Counted from the first letter of the stretch, positions 44,248 to 51,887 are shown. The stretch: DNA of 64,000 nucleotides from Betaproteobacteria bacterium (GCA_027490755.1 JAIXXL010000009.1:124001-188000); one strand, 5' to 3'. Notes: a model not told the origin generated them from the sequence alone. Made by a program: numbers and translations.

Positions 44248-44898
44248 TCAGTGCAGGAGTTCGGAGCCGGAGAGGTCGGGGCCGAGCGGCGAGCGCAGCG
44301 AGGCGAGCACCGCGCGGCACAGTTCGACGTGAGCCTGGTCCAGGCTGCCGCCGGCTGCCGACTCGATCACCGACTCGATCAGCAGCCCAGCCATCTCGTT
44401 ACGCTGACGCGCACCCGCCAGAGCATTGCGCAACTCGATGATGAAGTTGTCTCTGGCGTCGAGTTCCCGCAGCAGCGGGTCCCAGTGCTGCGAGCGGTGG
44501 CCCTGCAACAGGCTCTCGACGGCTGCCGGGTTCTCGCTAAGGAATTCCGGGTTGAAATCGTCGAGCACGAAGTTGTCCAGTTCGGGGACGTCCTTCAGCA
44601 TCTCTTCGCTGAGCCTCTGAAAGCCCATGCTCCAGCCGCCGTAGAAGCGCCGGTGGATGGCTTCGCGGCGCAGAATGCGGAAGTTCTTGTGACGCGGGTC
44701 GCGGCCGATCTTGGCAACCAGCGTGTCGACCGCATCCTCGTCGCCCTCGATGGTCTGCAGAAAAGAACCGTTGCCATGAATCAGCAGCCCGGTCAGGCCC
44801 AGCTCGGGGTTGTTGAGATGACACTGACGCAACAGGTCCAGCAACATCTTGGGCGTCCAGGGCGTGCTTTCCTGGCTGAGATAGGTGATGCGGATCAT
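44248..44898 (-). CDS. BLUF photoreceptor with helical C-terminal domain
   Basis: Blue-light sensor of 216 residues. The BLUF domain (about 1-95) has Y6, N30, Q48, W89 and M91 in place (ITYLSQ, LNNPELGLTG, SFLQTIEG, GGWSMGF). The remaining about 120 residues are helical and unrecognised, unlike the short BLUF protein at 13.3 kb, so this one may have its own output. The ATG at 44898 puts the first beta strand at the N-terminus. It is first in the unit BLUF, DUF4149-like, MpaB-like. Confidence 0.9.
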   Translation of the reverse strand: MIRITYLSQESTPWTPKMLLDLLRQCHLNNPELGLTGLLIHGNGSFLQTIEGDEDAVDTLVAKIGRDPRHKNFRILRREAIHRRFYGGWSMGFQRLSEEMLKDVPELDNFVLDDFNPEFLSENPAAVESLLQGHRSQHWDPLLRELDARDNFIIELRNALAGARQRNEMAGLLIESVIESAAGGSLDQAHVELCRAVLASLRSPLGPDLSGSELLH

Positions 44899-45022
44899 GA
44901 ACACCTCGCTGTGCGAATGCGGCTTCTGTAACATCAACCGGGACGCCCGAACCGTGGATCTCCCGGTCATACGGCAACCGCAATCGCATCAGGTTCCACG
45001 ACTTCCAACCGAGGGCTATGCA

Positions 45023-45379
45023 ATGCGCTTCATCGCGATCGTCTCTTTTTTCATCTTTGCTGGTTCCGCCGCTGCGGCAGACACTCTGCCAACCGCCACC
45101 GGCGCGCAACTGAAGCAGGCTGTGTCTGGTAACACGGTGGAAGGCTCGATGGACGCATCCGGCCGCTACACCGAGTTCTACGCCGCCGACGGCACCGTCC
45201 GCGCCAAGGACTACAAGGCCAGGTGGAGCATCGAGGGCGACAGCATGTGCTGGGTGTACGAGGGCCAGCCAAAGGACTGCTGGCAGGCAAACATCAAAGG
45301 GGCCAGCGTGAGGTGGCTCAAGGGCGGCAAGGCCCAGGGCAGCGGCACCGTCGTCAAGGGCAACCCGAACCGCTTGTGA
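45023..45379 (+). CDS. Small exported protein, unrecognised
   Basis: 118 residues with a signal peptide (about 1-19, ending GSAAAA) and a compact beta-rich domain: GNTVEGSMDASGRYTEFYA, ARWSIEGDSMCWVY and DCWQ. The two cysteines could form a disulfide. The pattern G-x-Y-x-E-F-Y-x-x-D-G-x-x-R recalls DUF995-like periplasmic proteins, but this is tentative. It stands alone, divergent from the BLUF operon. Confidence 0.75.
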   Translation: MRFIAIVSFFIFAGSAAAADTLPTATGAQLKQAVSGNTVEGSMDASGRYTEFYAADGTVRAKDYKARWSIEGDSMCWVYEGQPKDCWQANIKGASVRWLKGGKAQGSGTVVKGNPNRL

Positions 45380-45449
45380 TGCGGCCGGCGGGCCTCGCCC
45401 GCGAAATTGACCCTGGAGCGGGTCGCACATAGAATGCGCGCTCTCTTCC

Positions 45450-45524
45450 GGGCGGTTAGCTCAGCGGTAGAGCACTGCCTTCACACGGCAGGGGTCACTG
45501 GTTCGATCCCAGTACCGCCCACCA
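45450..45524 (+). tRNA. tRNA-Val (CAC)
   Basis: 75 nt with encoded CCA: acceptor GGGCGGT/ACCGCCC, anticodon loop TTCACAC with CAC, T-loop GTTCGATCC. Its 3' end is repeated at 50781, which marks it as an integration site. Confidence 0.95.
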
Positions 45525-45525
45525 A
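45510..45525 (+). repeat. Left attachment repeat (in tRNA-Val)
   Basis: CAGTACCGCCCACCAA, the last 15 bases of tRNA-Val plus one. The identical 16-mer is at 50781-50796, and the next seven bases also agree at five positions. This is the expected core site of a tRNA-targeting integrase. Confidence 0.75.
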
Positions 45526-45558
45526 TAGAATCAATGATTTAAGAGATCACCTCGGCGT

Positions 45559-45587
45559 AAGTGCCTCAAAAGTGCCTCAATTGAGGC
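45559..45587. repeat. Tandem 11-bp repeats next to the attachment site
   Basis: AAGTGCCTCAA occurs twice back to back (45559-45569 and 45570-45580) and the second runs into a perfect palindrome GCCTCAATTGAGGC (45574-45587). Repeats like this beside a tRNA core site resemble integrase arm-binding sites. Confidence 0.5.
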
Positions 45588-45679
45588 TCAAGAGCTCCCA
45601 AAACGGGGAGGCAGGGTGAATCGCCCCGGGTTCTGTAGACACTTCCTGGCCTCACAATCAGAGGCAGACAGGAGGTGGC

Positions 45680-45958
45680 ATGGGTACGCCGAGGTATACG
45701 GAGGAGTTCAAGGTCGAGGCGGTGCGGCAGGTGCTGGACCGTGGGCATCGGGTGTCGGAGGTGGCGCAGCGCTTGGGTGTCAGTCCGTACAGCCTGTATC
45801 AGTGGATCAAGCGTTGGCGGCTGCCCCAGGCGCAGCGCGAGGTTCAGGTGTCGCAGGCTGACGAGTTGCGTCGGCTGAAGGCCGAGCTCAAGCGAGTGAC
45901 CGGGGAGCGCGACATCCTAAAAAAGGCCGCCGCGTACTTTGCCAAGCAGTCCGGGTGA
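45680..45958 (+). CDS. IS3 transposase OrfA
   Basis: 92 residues: an N-terminal helix-turn-helix (MGTPRYTEEFKVEAVRQVL...RVSEVAQRLGVSPYSLYQWIKRW) that binds the IS ends, and a leucine-zipper-like helix (DELRRLKAELKRVTGERDILKKA). A slippery A-AAA-AAG (45919-45925) near the end lets a -1 frameshift produce the OrfAB fusion transposase. Confidence 0.93.
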   Translation: MGTPRYTEEFKVEAVRQVLDRGHRVSEVAQRLGVSPYSLYQWIKRWRLPQAQREVQVSQADELRRLKAELKRVTGERDILKKAAAYFAKQSG

Positions 45959-46830
45959 AGTACGCGTTTATCGAGCAGGAGTCTGGGCAACACCCGGTGC
46001 GCCGGCTGTGTTCGGTGCTGGGTTTGCACCCGAGTGGTTTCTACGCTTGGCGTATCCAGCCCAAGAGCATCCGTTCACGCGACGACGCGCGTCTGGTGGG
46101 TCTGCTCAAGCAGGCTTGGTTGGAGAGCGGCTGCGTCTACGGCTATCGCAAGCTGATGCTGGACATGCGCGACCTCGGCGAGACCTGTGGCAAGCATCGG
46201 GTTCGCAGGCTGCTCAAGGTCGAAGGCCTGCGCTCGCAGGTCGGCTATGGTCGCCGGCGCGCGAAGTATGGCGGCAAGCCGGCTGTCGTAGCACCGAACC
46301 ACCTGCAGCGACAGTTCACAGCCGATGCGCCCAACCAGTCGTGGGTGACCGACATCACGTACATCCGGACGCACGAGGGCTGGCTGTATCTGGCGGTCGT
46401 CATCGACCTCTGGTCACGTCTGGTGGTCGGCTGGTCTATGGGCCAGCGGATCGATACCCGCCTGGTGCTCGATGCGTTGCTGATGGCGCTTTGGCGGCGC
46501 CGTCCTGACGCGCAAGTGCTACTGCACTCCGGTCAGGGCTGCCAGTACACCGGCCATGAGTGGCAGGCATTCCTGCGAGACCACAACCTGCTCTGCAGCA
46601 TGAGCCGCCGCGGCAACTGTCACGACAACGCCGTCGGCGAGAGCTTCTTCCAGTTGCTCAAGCGCGAGCGCATCCGCCGCCAAATCTACGCCACCCGAGC
46701 AGATGCCCGTGCCGACGTCTTCAACTACATCGAGATGTTCTACAACCCGAAACGGCGCCACTCAACCACGTCCGGCCTGTCGCCGGTACAGTTCGAAGAA
46801 CGTCATTCCCCGAGGTCAGCAGGTGTCTAG
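45955..46830 (+). CDS. IS3 transposase OrfB with substituted catalytic Asp
   Basis: 291 residues with HTH_21 and rve integrase domains. The first Asp (WVTDITYI) and the Glu (CHDNAVGESFF) of the DDE triad are present, but the second is in LHSGQGCQY, where family members have HSDxGSQY. The codon is GGT where GAT is expected. The element is therefore probably unable to transpose itself. GTG start at 45955; normally expressed as OrfAB by -1 frameshifting. Confidence 0.92.
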   Translation: MKYAFIEQESGQHPVRRLCSVLGLHPSGFYAWRIQPKSIRSRDDARLVGLLKQAWLESGCVYGYRKLMLDMRDLGETCGKHRVRRLLKVEGLRSQVGYGRRRAKYGGKPAVVAPNHLQRQFTADAPNQSWVTDITYIRTHEGWLYLAVVIDLWSRLVVGWSMGQRIDTRLVLDALLMALWRRRPDAQVLLHSGQGCQYTGHEWQAFLRDHNLLCSMSRRGNCHDNAVGESFFQLLKRERIRRQIYATRADARADVFNYIEMFYNPKRRHSTTSGLSPVQFEERHSPRSAGV

Positions 46831-46904
46831 AAAACCCGGGGCGATTCAGCCCCTCGGGACTAACGCTGGCGCAGTTAGTTCTAATTAACCATTATAGATA
46901 ACCC

Positions 46905-47855
46905 GTGATTTACTATTTCAGTTACGAAAACAAAAGGCCGACTGGTGGTAACAAAAAGGCCTACCACCACGTTGATATACTTAACAAGCACGGTTTTTCC
47001 GCAAAGGTCCTTCATAGCAGCCCCGGTTTTAGATATCGCGAATTTGATAACCAGACTCAAATAGCTTACACCCCCGGATTAAGCTTGACCGACAAGGATT
47101 TCCTTGTCTTACCTGAAGATTTTCACCAGCCTTTTGAAAATGTTGCCCCGGGAATCAGGAAGGTTATTTTTAACCAGAATAGCTACTATATTTTTCGAAG
47201 AGACGAGCCACCCAAATCAAGCGGGCAAAATGTTCTCAAATTCAATAGTGAAGATATCGTTGCCGCTATATGTGTCTCGGAAAATAATTTACAGTATTTC
47301 CGCTACTGCTTCCCTACGATTCCCTGCTACAGAGTCAGGATCTCCGTAGATTCAATAAAATTCAGGGCGGGTGTGAAATCGAAAGCGATTGCTTTCGCGA
47401 CTCGGAAGCACCCTGACGAGATTTCTCAGGTACTCAGAATCCTGTCCTGTAGGTCTGCGCTTGAAGGTTACGAATTAAGGGTAATCGAGGGAATGACAGA
47501 GGCGGAAGTTGCCATGCAGCTCGGCGGAGCCGCTTTTTATCTGGCGTTTGGTTATCCGGAGGGTTGTCCTCTATCAATCATGGAGGCGATGTCCAGTGGA
47601 TGTATCGTTATTGGATACTCTGGCTTTGGGGGTGATGAACTGTTTCAGAACAAGTACGCCTTCCAAATCCCCGATGCGGACGTCATGGCTTTTGCAAGGG
47701 GCGCAGAGAGTCTCTTGAATGAATACCGAATTGATCCCGAAAAGTACGCTGCATGGCACGCCGGGGCATCAGATTTTATCCGGCTTAAGTATTCTCGCGA
47801 GGTCGAGGAAGATGACGTCATCAGGTGTTGGTCCGACATCGGGGGAATTACCTAA
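46905..47855 (+). CDS. GT4-like glycosyltransferase, AT-rich
   Basis: A 316-residue protein from a GTG start. The C-terminal half has the glycosyltransferase family 4 look (FYLAFGYPEGCPLSIMEAMSSGCIVIGYSGFGGDEL), the nucleotide-sugar binding E-x7-E region of a Rossmann fold; the N-terminal half is divergent. Its codon use is clearly more AT-rich than the rest of the window, a sign of recent transfer. It lies between the IS3 copy and the sulfotransferase fusion and likely served surface-polysaccharide or glycoprotein synthesis in a donor. Confidence 0.75.
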   Translation: MIYYFSYENKRPTGGNKKAYHHVDILNKHGFSAKVLHSSPGFRYREFDNQTQIAYTPGLSLTDKDFLVLPEDFHQPFENVAPGIRKVIFNQNSYYIFRRDEPPKSSGQNVLKFNSEDIVAAICVSENNLQYFRYCFPTIPCYRVRISVDSIKFRAGVKSKAIAFATRKHPDEISQVLRILSCRSALEGYELRVIEGMTEAEVAMQLGGAAFYLAFGYPEGCPLSIMEAMSSGCIVIGYSGFGGDELFQNKYAFQIPDADVMAFARGAESLLNEYRIDPEKYAAWHAGASDFIRLKYSREVEEDDVIRCWSDIGGIT

Positions 47856-47958
47856 GCCCAAGCCGGGAAGGCGTAAAGTTCCGATCCTGCTTAGTGCGTA
47901 GAAAAGGCCTCTGGCGAGTGTTCAACCGGATACTGTTCAACGAAAGATCCCGACAGGT

Positions 47959-50301
47959 ATGTGCCCAGACAGTCGCCCGAACCCGCCACTGATCGTCGCG
48001 GGGATGCACCGCTCGGGGACGTCTCTGACTGCAGGCTGGCTCGCTCAGAGCGGCTTGTCAATGGGCGAAGCCTTGGTTCCGGCCGATCAGGCCAACGTCG
48101 AGGGTTATTTCGAGGACTGCGCGTTCCTGGACCTCAACCGACGCATGCTTGCGGCAAGCGTACCGCTAGACCGAGGCGGCCACCCCGACTGGGGGTGGAC
48201 AGAGGACGGACTAGCCGACACCTGCTCGCTGCGTCCCTTCTTGCAAGAGGCCCAGACCCTCTTGGCTCGGCGGCGCTCGAGCCCGGGACCTTGGGGATGG
48301 AAAGACCCTCGCAACACTGCGCTGCTGGATTTCTGGCAAGCGGCTGCTCCGGATGCCCGCTACCTGCTTGTCTATCGCTACCCGTGGGACGTGTCCGACT
48401 CGATTCACCGCTTGGGTGTTGGCCCAGGCTCGGCAGACCCTCGATATCCAGACCGAATCTGGGCCGCCTACAACAGGCGCTTGCTGGACTTCTTCAGCCG
48501 GAATGCCGAACGCTGCTTGTTGGTAAGTGTCAACCGGTTCGTTCAGAAACCCTCAAGCCTCCTGGAACTACTGCAACGGCGATTCGGCTTGCCACTAGCC
48601 GACCGTCGCGGAGCAAGCTTCCGGAAGACACTGTTCAGGAACACGGGGCAAGGCGACCCGTTGCCGATGCTGCACTCACTCGCCTGGCCGTCATCCTGGC
48701 AAATCTTGAGGTCCTTGGAAGCGGCGGCGGACCTTCCGTCCGGTATCGATCTGTCTATCGAATCGTTCAGCCCTCGCCTGCTGCACAAACCCGAATCTGC
48801 CCCAAGATTCAGCATCGTGACACCCGTGCATGATGACGGCGTCTATCTGCCAGAAGCGATCGCCAGCGCCGAGAGAGGCGCCACAAAGGACACAGAGTTG
48901 ATTATTGTCGACGATGGGTCGAGCGAGGCGCTGACGATGGCATTGCTCGATCGACTGCGCACGGTTGGCTATCGGGTGATGCGCCGGCCACCAAAGGGTC
49001 TTTCTGCCGCGCGCAACGCGGCGATCGCGGAGTCGAGGGCCCCCTACATCCTCCCCCTCGACGCCGACAACCGGATAGAGCCTGACTACTTGTCGGCCGC
49101 GGGCGAAGTACTGGATCGCCAACCCCTGATCGGGGTGGTCTACGGTCATCGCCGCGAGTTCGGCCTTCGAAACGGCATCGTCCAGGTCCCCGAGCACGAC
49201 GTGAGTGCCATGATCAGAGTCAACACTATCGACGCTTGCGCCGTATTCCGAAAGACTGTCTGGACCGACGCGGGAGGCTATGACGAATCGCTCTTTGGAT
49301 TCGAAGACTGGGACTTGTGGCTGTCGGCCGCCAGGGCCGGTTGGCAGTTTCATCACCTCGGGCGGCCCATGTTCGACTACCGAGTCCGACCGAACAGCCT
49401 CGCGCAGAATATCATCGCATCGGGCAAGGGCGAGCGCCTGTCGCGGCGCATCCAAGTCAAGCAGAGCACGCTACCAAGAGTAAGGCGGGAGGTCCCGGGC
49501 GATTCAACGAGCAGCAGCGGGAGAGCCCCTCCAGGAGTTCCGCACTTCCTGATCATCGGGGCCATGAAGGGGGGCACTACCTCACTCATGGATGCCCTGG
49601 TCTCGCACCCCCGGGCTGTCGCGCCAGCCCGCAAGGAAATCCACTACTTCGACAACAACTACGACCTCGGCGTCCAGTGGTACCTTGGACAATTGGGCTT
49701 CAAACCAGACTTGGCAGGCATTTACGGCGAGGCCTCGCCGTACTATCTCTTTCACCCTGGCGTCCCAGGAAGGGTTGCCCAGACCTGCCCCCGAGTCCGG
49801 GTGATCGTCCTCTTGAGGGACCCAGTAGCCCGCGCGATCTCGCACTACCATCACGCTTGCCGGCTGGGGGTAGAGCATCTCGGGCTCGGGCAGGCTTTGG
49901 TCGCAGAAACGGCCAGACTCAACGGCAGTTTCGAGGAGTTGTATCGCGGACTCGCGCGCGCGAATGAACATCACCAGGCACACAGCTACATCAACCGCGG
50001 AAATTATCTGCAGCAGATCAAAATGTGGCTCAAGCATGTCCCCGCCAACCAACTCTTGGTTATCCAGAGCGAAAAGTTGTTCCGCCAACCAGTTATCGAA
50101 TTGGCCAGGGTGATGAGTTTCCTCGAACTTGACGGGCAGCCGCCTACATCATTTGTGCGTCTCAACGCCGGGAGTTACCCTGAAGCCCCGAACGGTATCG
50201 TCAAGACGCTGAAGGCGCTCTTTAAGGAGCCCAACCTCGCGCTCGCGGAGTATCTCAAGAATCAGTTTGGCGAATCGCTCGATCTGTCGCTATGGTCTTG
50301 A
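47959..50301 (+). CDS. Sulfotransferase-glycosyltransferase-sulfotransferase fusion
   Basis: A 780-residue protein with three catalytic units in one chain. Residues about 1-270 are a sulfotransferase-like domain with a PAPS 5'-phosphosulfate loop GMHRSGTSL and a 3'-phosphate region VYRYPWDVSDS. Residues about 280-500 are a family 2 glycosyltransferase (SIVTPVHDDG, VDDGSS, LPLDADNRI, FGFEDWDLWL with the catalytic Asp region). Residues about 515-780 are a second sulfotransferase with GAMKGGTTSL (about 534-543) and LLRDPVARAISHYHH (about 617-631). It should build and sulfate a glycan, using PAPS or a related donor. ATG at 47959; GC content is closer to the chromosome than its neighbour. Confidence 0.85.
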   Translation: MCPDSRPNPPLIVAGMHRSGTSLTAGWLAQSGLSMGEALVPADQANVEGYFEDCAFLDLNRRMLAASVPLDRGGHPDWGWTEDGLADTCSLRPFLQEAQTLLARRRSSPGPWGWKDPRNTALLDFWQAAAPDARYLLVYRYPWDVSDSIHRLGVGPGSADPRYPDRIWAAYNRRLLDFFSRNAERCLLVSVNRFVQKPSSLLELLQRRFGLPLADRRGASFRKTLFRNTGQGDPLPMLHSLAWPSSWQILRSLEAAADLPSGIDLSIESFSPRLLHKPESAPRFSIVTPVHDDGVYLPEAIASAERGATKDTELIIVDDGSSEALTMALLDRLRTVGYRVMRRPPKGLSAARNAAIAESRAPYILPLDADNRIEPDYLSAAGEVLDRQPLIGVVYGHRREFGLRNGIVQVPEHDVSAMIRVNTIDACAVFRKTVWTDAGGYDESLFGFEDWDLWLSAARAGWQFHHLGRPMFDYRVRPNSLAQNIIASGKGERLSRRIQVKQSTLPRVRREVPGDSTSSSGRAPPGVPHFLIIGAMKGGTTSLMDALVSHPRAVAPARKEIHYFDNNYDLGVQWYLGQLGFKPDLAGIYGEASPYYLFHPGVPGRVAQTCPRVRVIVLLRDPVARAISHYHHACRLGVEHLGLGQALVAETARLNGSFEELYRGLARANEHHQAHSYINRGNYLQQIKMWLKHVPANQLLVIQSEKLFRQPVIELARVMSFLELDGQPPTSFVRLNAGSYPEAPNGIVKTLKALFKEPNLALAEYLKNQFGESLDLSLWS

Positions 50302-50329
50302 AAAGAGAGTGCCAAAAGATGCGCGTCGC

Positions 50330-50416
50330 CTACGCTAACGTCCTTCTGCCCTGAATGGTCTCCGGCACCGACGCCGACTTCCTCCGAGCCATCCAGCGCT
50401 TGATCTCTTCGCCCAT
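50330..50416 (-). pseudogene. Remnant of an insertion-sequence ORF N-terminus
   Basis: Read on the minus strand these codons give MGEEIKRWMARRKSASVPETIQG and then stop at a TAG. The pattern EEIKRW-x-ARRKSA-x-V-x-E-x-IQG is the start of short helix-turn-helix proteins carried by some insertion sequences, from memory. Only about 26 codons survive. It adds to the evidence that this segment is a decayed mobile region. Confidence 0.45.
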
Positions 50417-50780
50417 CCACTGACTACGCCGTACGCTGTCCTTCCGAAGGGCAACTCAGCGTCGTCCTGTTATCGGACGACCCGCGTTTCCCGCTCAACA
50501 AAAGCAAACGGCCCGCACACTGGCGAGGTAGAGGGCGCGGACAGCCCGAGTCGCCTAGCGTGGGATAAGGTCCATAACTCAGCATCATCGTTCACTCCGA
50601 ACACGCGAACCCGTTTGCCGGGCTATTTGCGCGCTCGAGGTAAAGATGCGGGGTTCCAGAACCCCGGTGGCATCTACCGCTGGTCCATGCAGGCGATATC
50701 AAGCAAAAGCTGGGGTAACTTTCAGGGTGGCTGCGCGGCATGCACTACCGAAACAAAGGCAACACCGAGCGATTGCGGGG
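50417..50780. other. Non-coding remnant region
   Basis: Between the IS remnant and the right attachment repeat I see no gene with family character or a good ribosome site. A 77-codon open frame starting at 50615 on the plus strand has no recognisable content and crosses the att repeat. The stretch is probably degraded mobile DNA. Confidence 0.5.
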
Positions 50781-50796
50781 CAGTACCGCCCACCAA
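50781..50796 (+). repeat. Right attachment repeat
   Basis: CAGTACCGCCCACCAA, identical to the 3' end of tRNA-Val at 45510-45525. It is an orphan tRNA fragment with no tRNA body, as left behind when an element integrates at a tRNA 3' end. Confidence 0.75.
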
Positions 50797-50855
50797 CAGG
50801 ATCCACCTGCCAGCCCGCACGCTCGCCGACCTTCGGCCAGCATCCTGACAGCGCT

Positions 50856-51086
50856 CTAGGTCAGTGCGGCGCAAGCCCTTGCGACGACCGCCTGCTCTGC
50901 GTCGTCCAGCACGGTGGCGCCATCAAGCCACTCCCAGCCCAGACCCGGATCCCCGGCGATGGTAAGGACCTCACCGTCGGGACGGATGGCGACCAGTTGG
51001 AAGACATCGCCCTCGCCATCGCGCTCGACCAGCAGCCGCACGGGCAAGCCACGCCAGGTCCCAAGAGGTAGGTGCAGTAGGTTCAT
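50856..51086 (-). CDS. Small unrecognised protein (76 aa)
   Basis: A plausible compact protein: LPVRLLVERDGEGDVFQLVAIRPDGEVLTIAGDPGLGWEWLDGA reads like a beta-rich fold with normal composition and high third-position GC. No strong ribosome site precedes the ATG, and no neighbour suggests a role. It lies just outside the right attachment repeat. Confidence 0.5.
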   Translation of the reverse strand: MNLLHLPLGTWRGLPVRLLVERDGEGDVFQLVAIRPDGEVLTIAGDPGLGWEWLDGATVLDDAEQAVVARACAALT

Positions 51087-51224
51087 GGCGGCACAATAGA
51101 CCAGATCGCCATAAACACTCGGTTATTGGAACCGCTCTCAAGGTTGGTCAAAGCACGCAAGGGCTTTGTGACCCCCACCGGCACGTTGGACCGGATCGGC
51201 CGAATCGCGAAAACATATGCACAA

Positions 51225-51248
51225 GACCGCAACAATTTAGTTGCGGTC
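51225..51248 (+). repeat. Strong hairpin
   Basis: GACCGCAAC-AATTTA-GTTGCGGTC, a perfect 9-bp stem with a 6-base loop. It is followed by TAATCGTT and not a T-run, so it may be a weak or bidirectional terminator or an operator. The following 80 bases are AT-rich. Confidence 0.5.
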
Positions 51249-51334
51249 TAATCGTTCATTCGCTAGCCTTAGCAAAAAATTAAATAAAAAATTAAGTAGT
51301 CTTGGTGAGTGAGTAGACAAAAAGCGATTGAGTC

Positions 51335-51583
51335 ATGGCCAATTCAGACTTGGTATCCATTCCAGCGGACCTCGCATTCGAGGTCTTGCAGGCGCTGAAC
51401 GCGGTCGCGGTGCCGCCTTACGGTGCACCGACCGCGCACGCGGCTACGGCGTTGGCGCACGCGTTGGCCAAATACAACCCATCAGTGGACAGCGCGTTTG
51501 GCCCGATGGGCCATGCCCTGTTCTCTGCCAATGACCCCACCGCGTGGCAGAACGGCGCGGCGGAGAGTCAGGGCGACCTGTAA
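51335..51583 (+). CDS. Small unrecognised protein (82 aa)
   Basis: Begins MANSDLVSIPADLAFEVLQALNAVAVPPYG and is rich in Ala and His. The reading frame has coding-like composition, and an AT-rich stretch (51249-51334) that could hold a promoter lies upstream. No family recognised and the ribosome site is weak. Confidence 0.45.
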   Translation: MANSDLVSIPADLAFEVLQALNAVAVPPYGAPTAHAATALAHALAKYNPSVDSAFGPMGHALFSANDPTAWQNGAAESQGDL

Positions 51584-51598
51584 CGCAGCTGGCGAGGC

Positions 51599-51793
51599 TT
51601 AAGAGCCCTCAGCCTCGCGCGTGGCGTCGGCGGGCGTCGACGTCTCGATGTGCCGCTCCAACTCCAGCGTCATCGACAGGATGGCGCGGGCCAGCACCTG
51701 TCCCTCAAGGTCTGCCTTGTCGCGAGCGACCAGATTGACCAGGCTCGCGCGGTCATGCAGTTCGTTGACGAGGGCTAGTAGGGTGCGGCTCAT
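51599..51793 (-). CDS. Small helical protein (64 aa), unrecognised
   Basis: MSRTLLALVNELHDRASLVNLVARDKADLEGQVLARAILSMTLELERHIE is predominantly amphipathic helix, ending in an acidic, Thr-rich tail. It lies 17 bp downstream of tRNA-Arg on the same strand. The composition looks coding; function unknown. Confidence 0.5.
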   Translation of the reverse strand: MSRTLLALVNELHDRASLVNLVARDKADLEGQVLARAILSMTLELERHIETSTPADATREAEGS

Positions 51794-51810
51794 GCAAAGG
51801 CTCCTGAAAG

Positions 51811-51887
51811 TGGCGCGCCCGAGACGATTCGAACGTCCGACCCCTGCCTTCGGAGGGCAGTACTCTATCCAGCTGAGCTACGGGCGC
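51811..51887 (-). tRNA. tRNA-Arg (CCG)
   Basis: 77 nt with encoded CCA: acceptor GCGCCCG/CGGGCGC, anticodon loop CTCCGAA with CCG, T-loop GTTCGAATC on the minus strand. It marks the far edge of the accessory region that starts at tRNA-Val. Confidence 0.95.

Larger units (their letters stand above)
45617..46848 (+). mobile_element. IS3-family insertion sequence
   Basis: 1232 bp. The ends are inverted repeats: left TGAATCGCCCCGGGTT, right (reverse complement) identical over these bases, with further matches to TAGACAC. The two overlapping genes orfA and orfB are in the usual arrangement. The bases flanking the two ends (AGGG left, GCCC right) do not form a target duplication. The transposase carries a catalytic substitution. 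Confidence 0.9.

Noticed and set aside
45388-45402. GCGGGC-CTC-GCCCGC hairpin after the small exported protein gene
   Set aside because: A 3-base loop and no T-run; too weak to call a terminator.
51096-51251. Plus-strand reading (LSRLVKARKGFVTPTG...) ending at the 51225 hairpin
   Set aside because: No start codon in frame near its 5' end, it overlaps the small minus-strand gene start, and no family is recognised; it may be a degraded gene end but cannot be supported.
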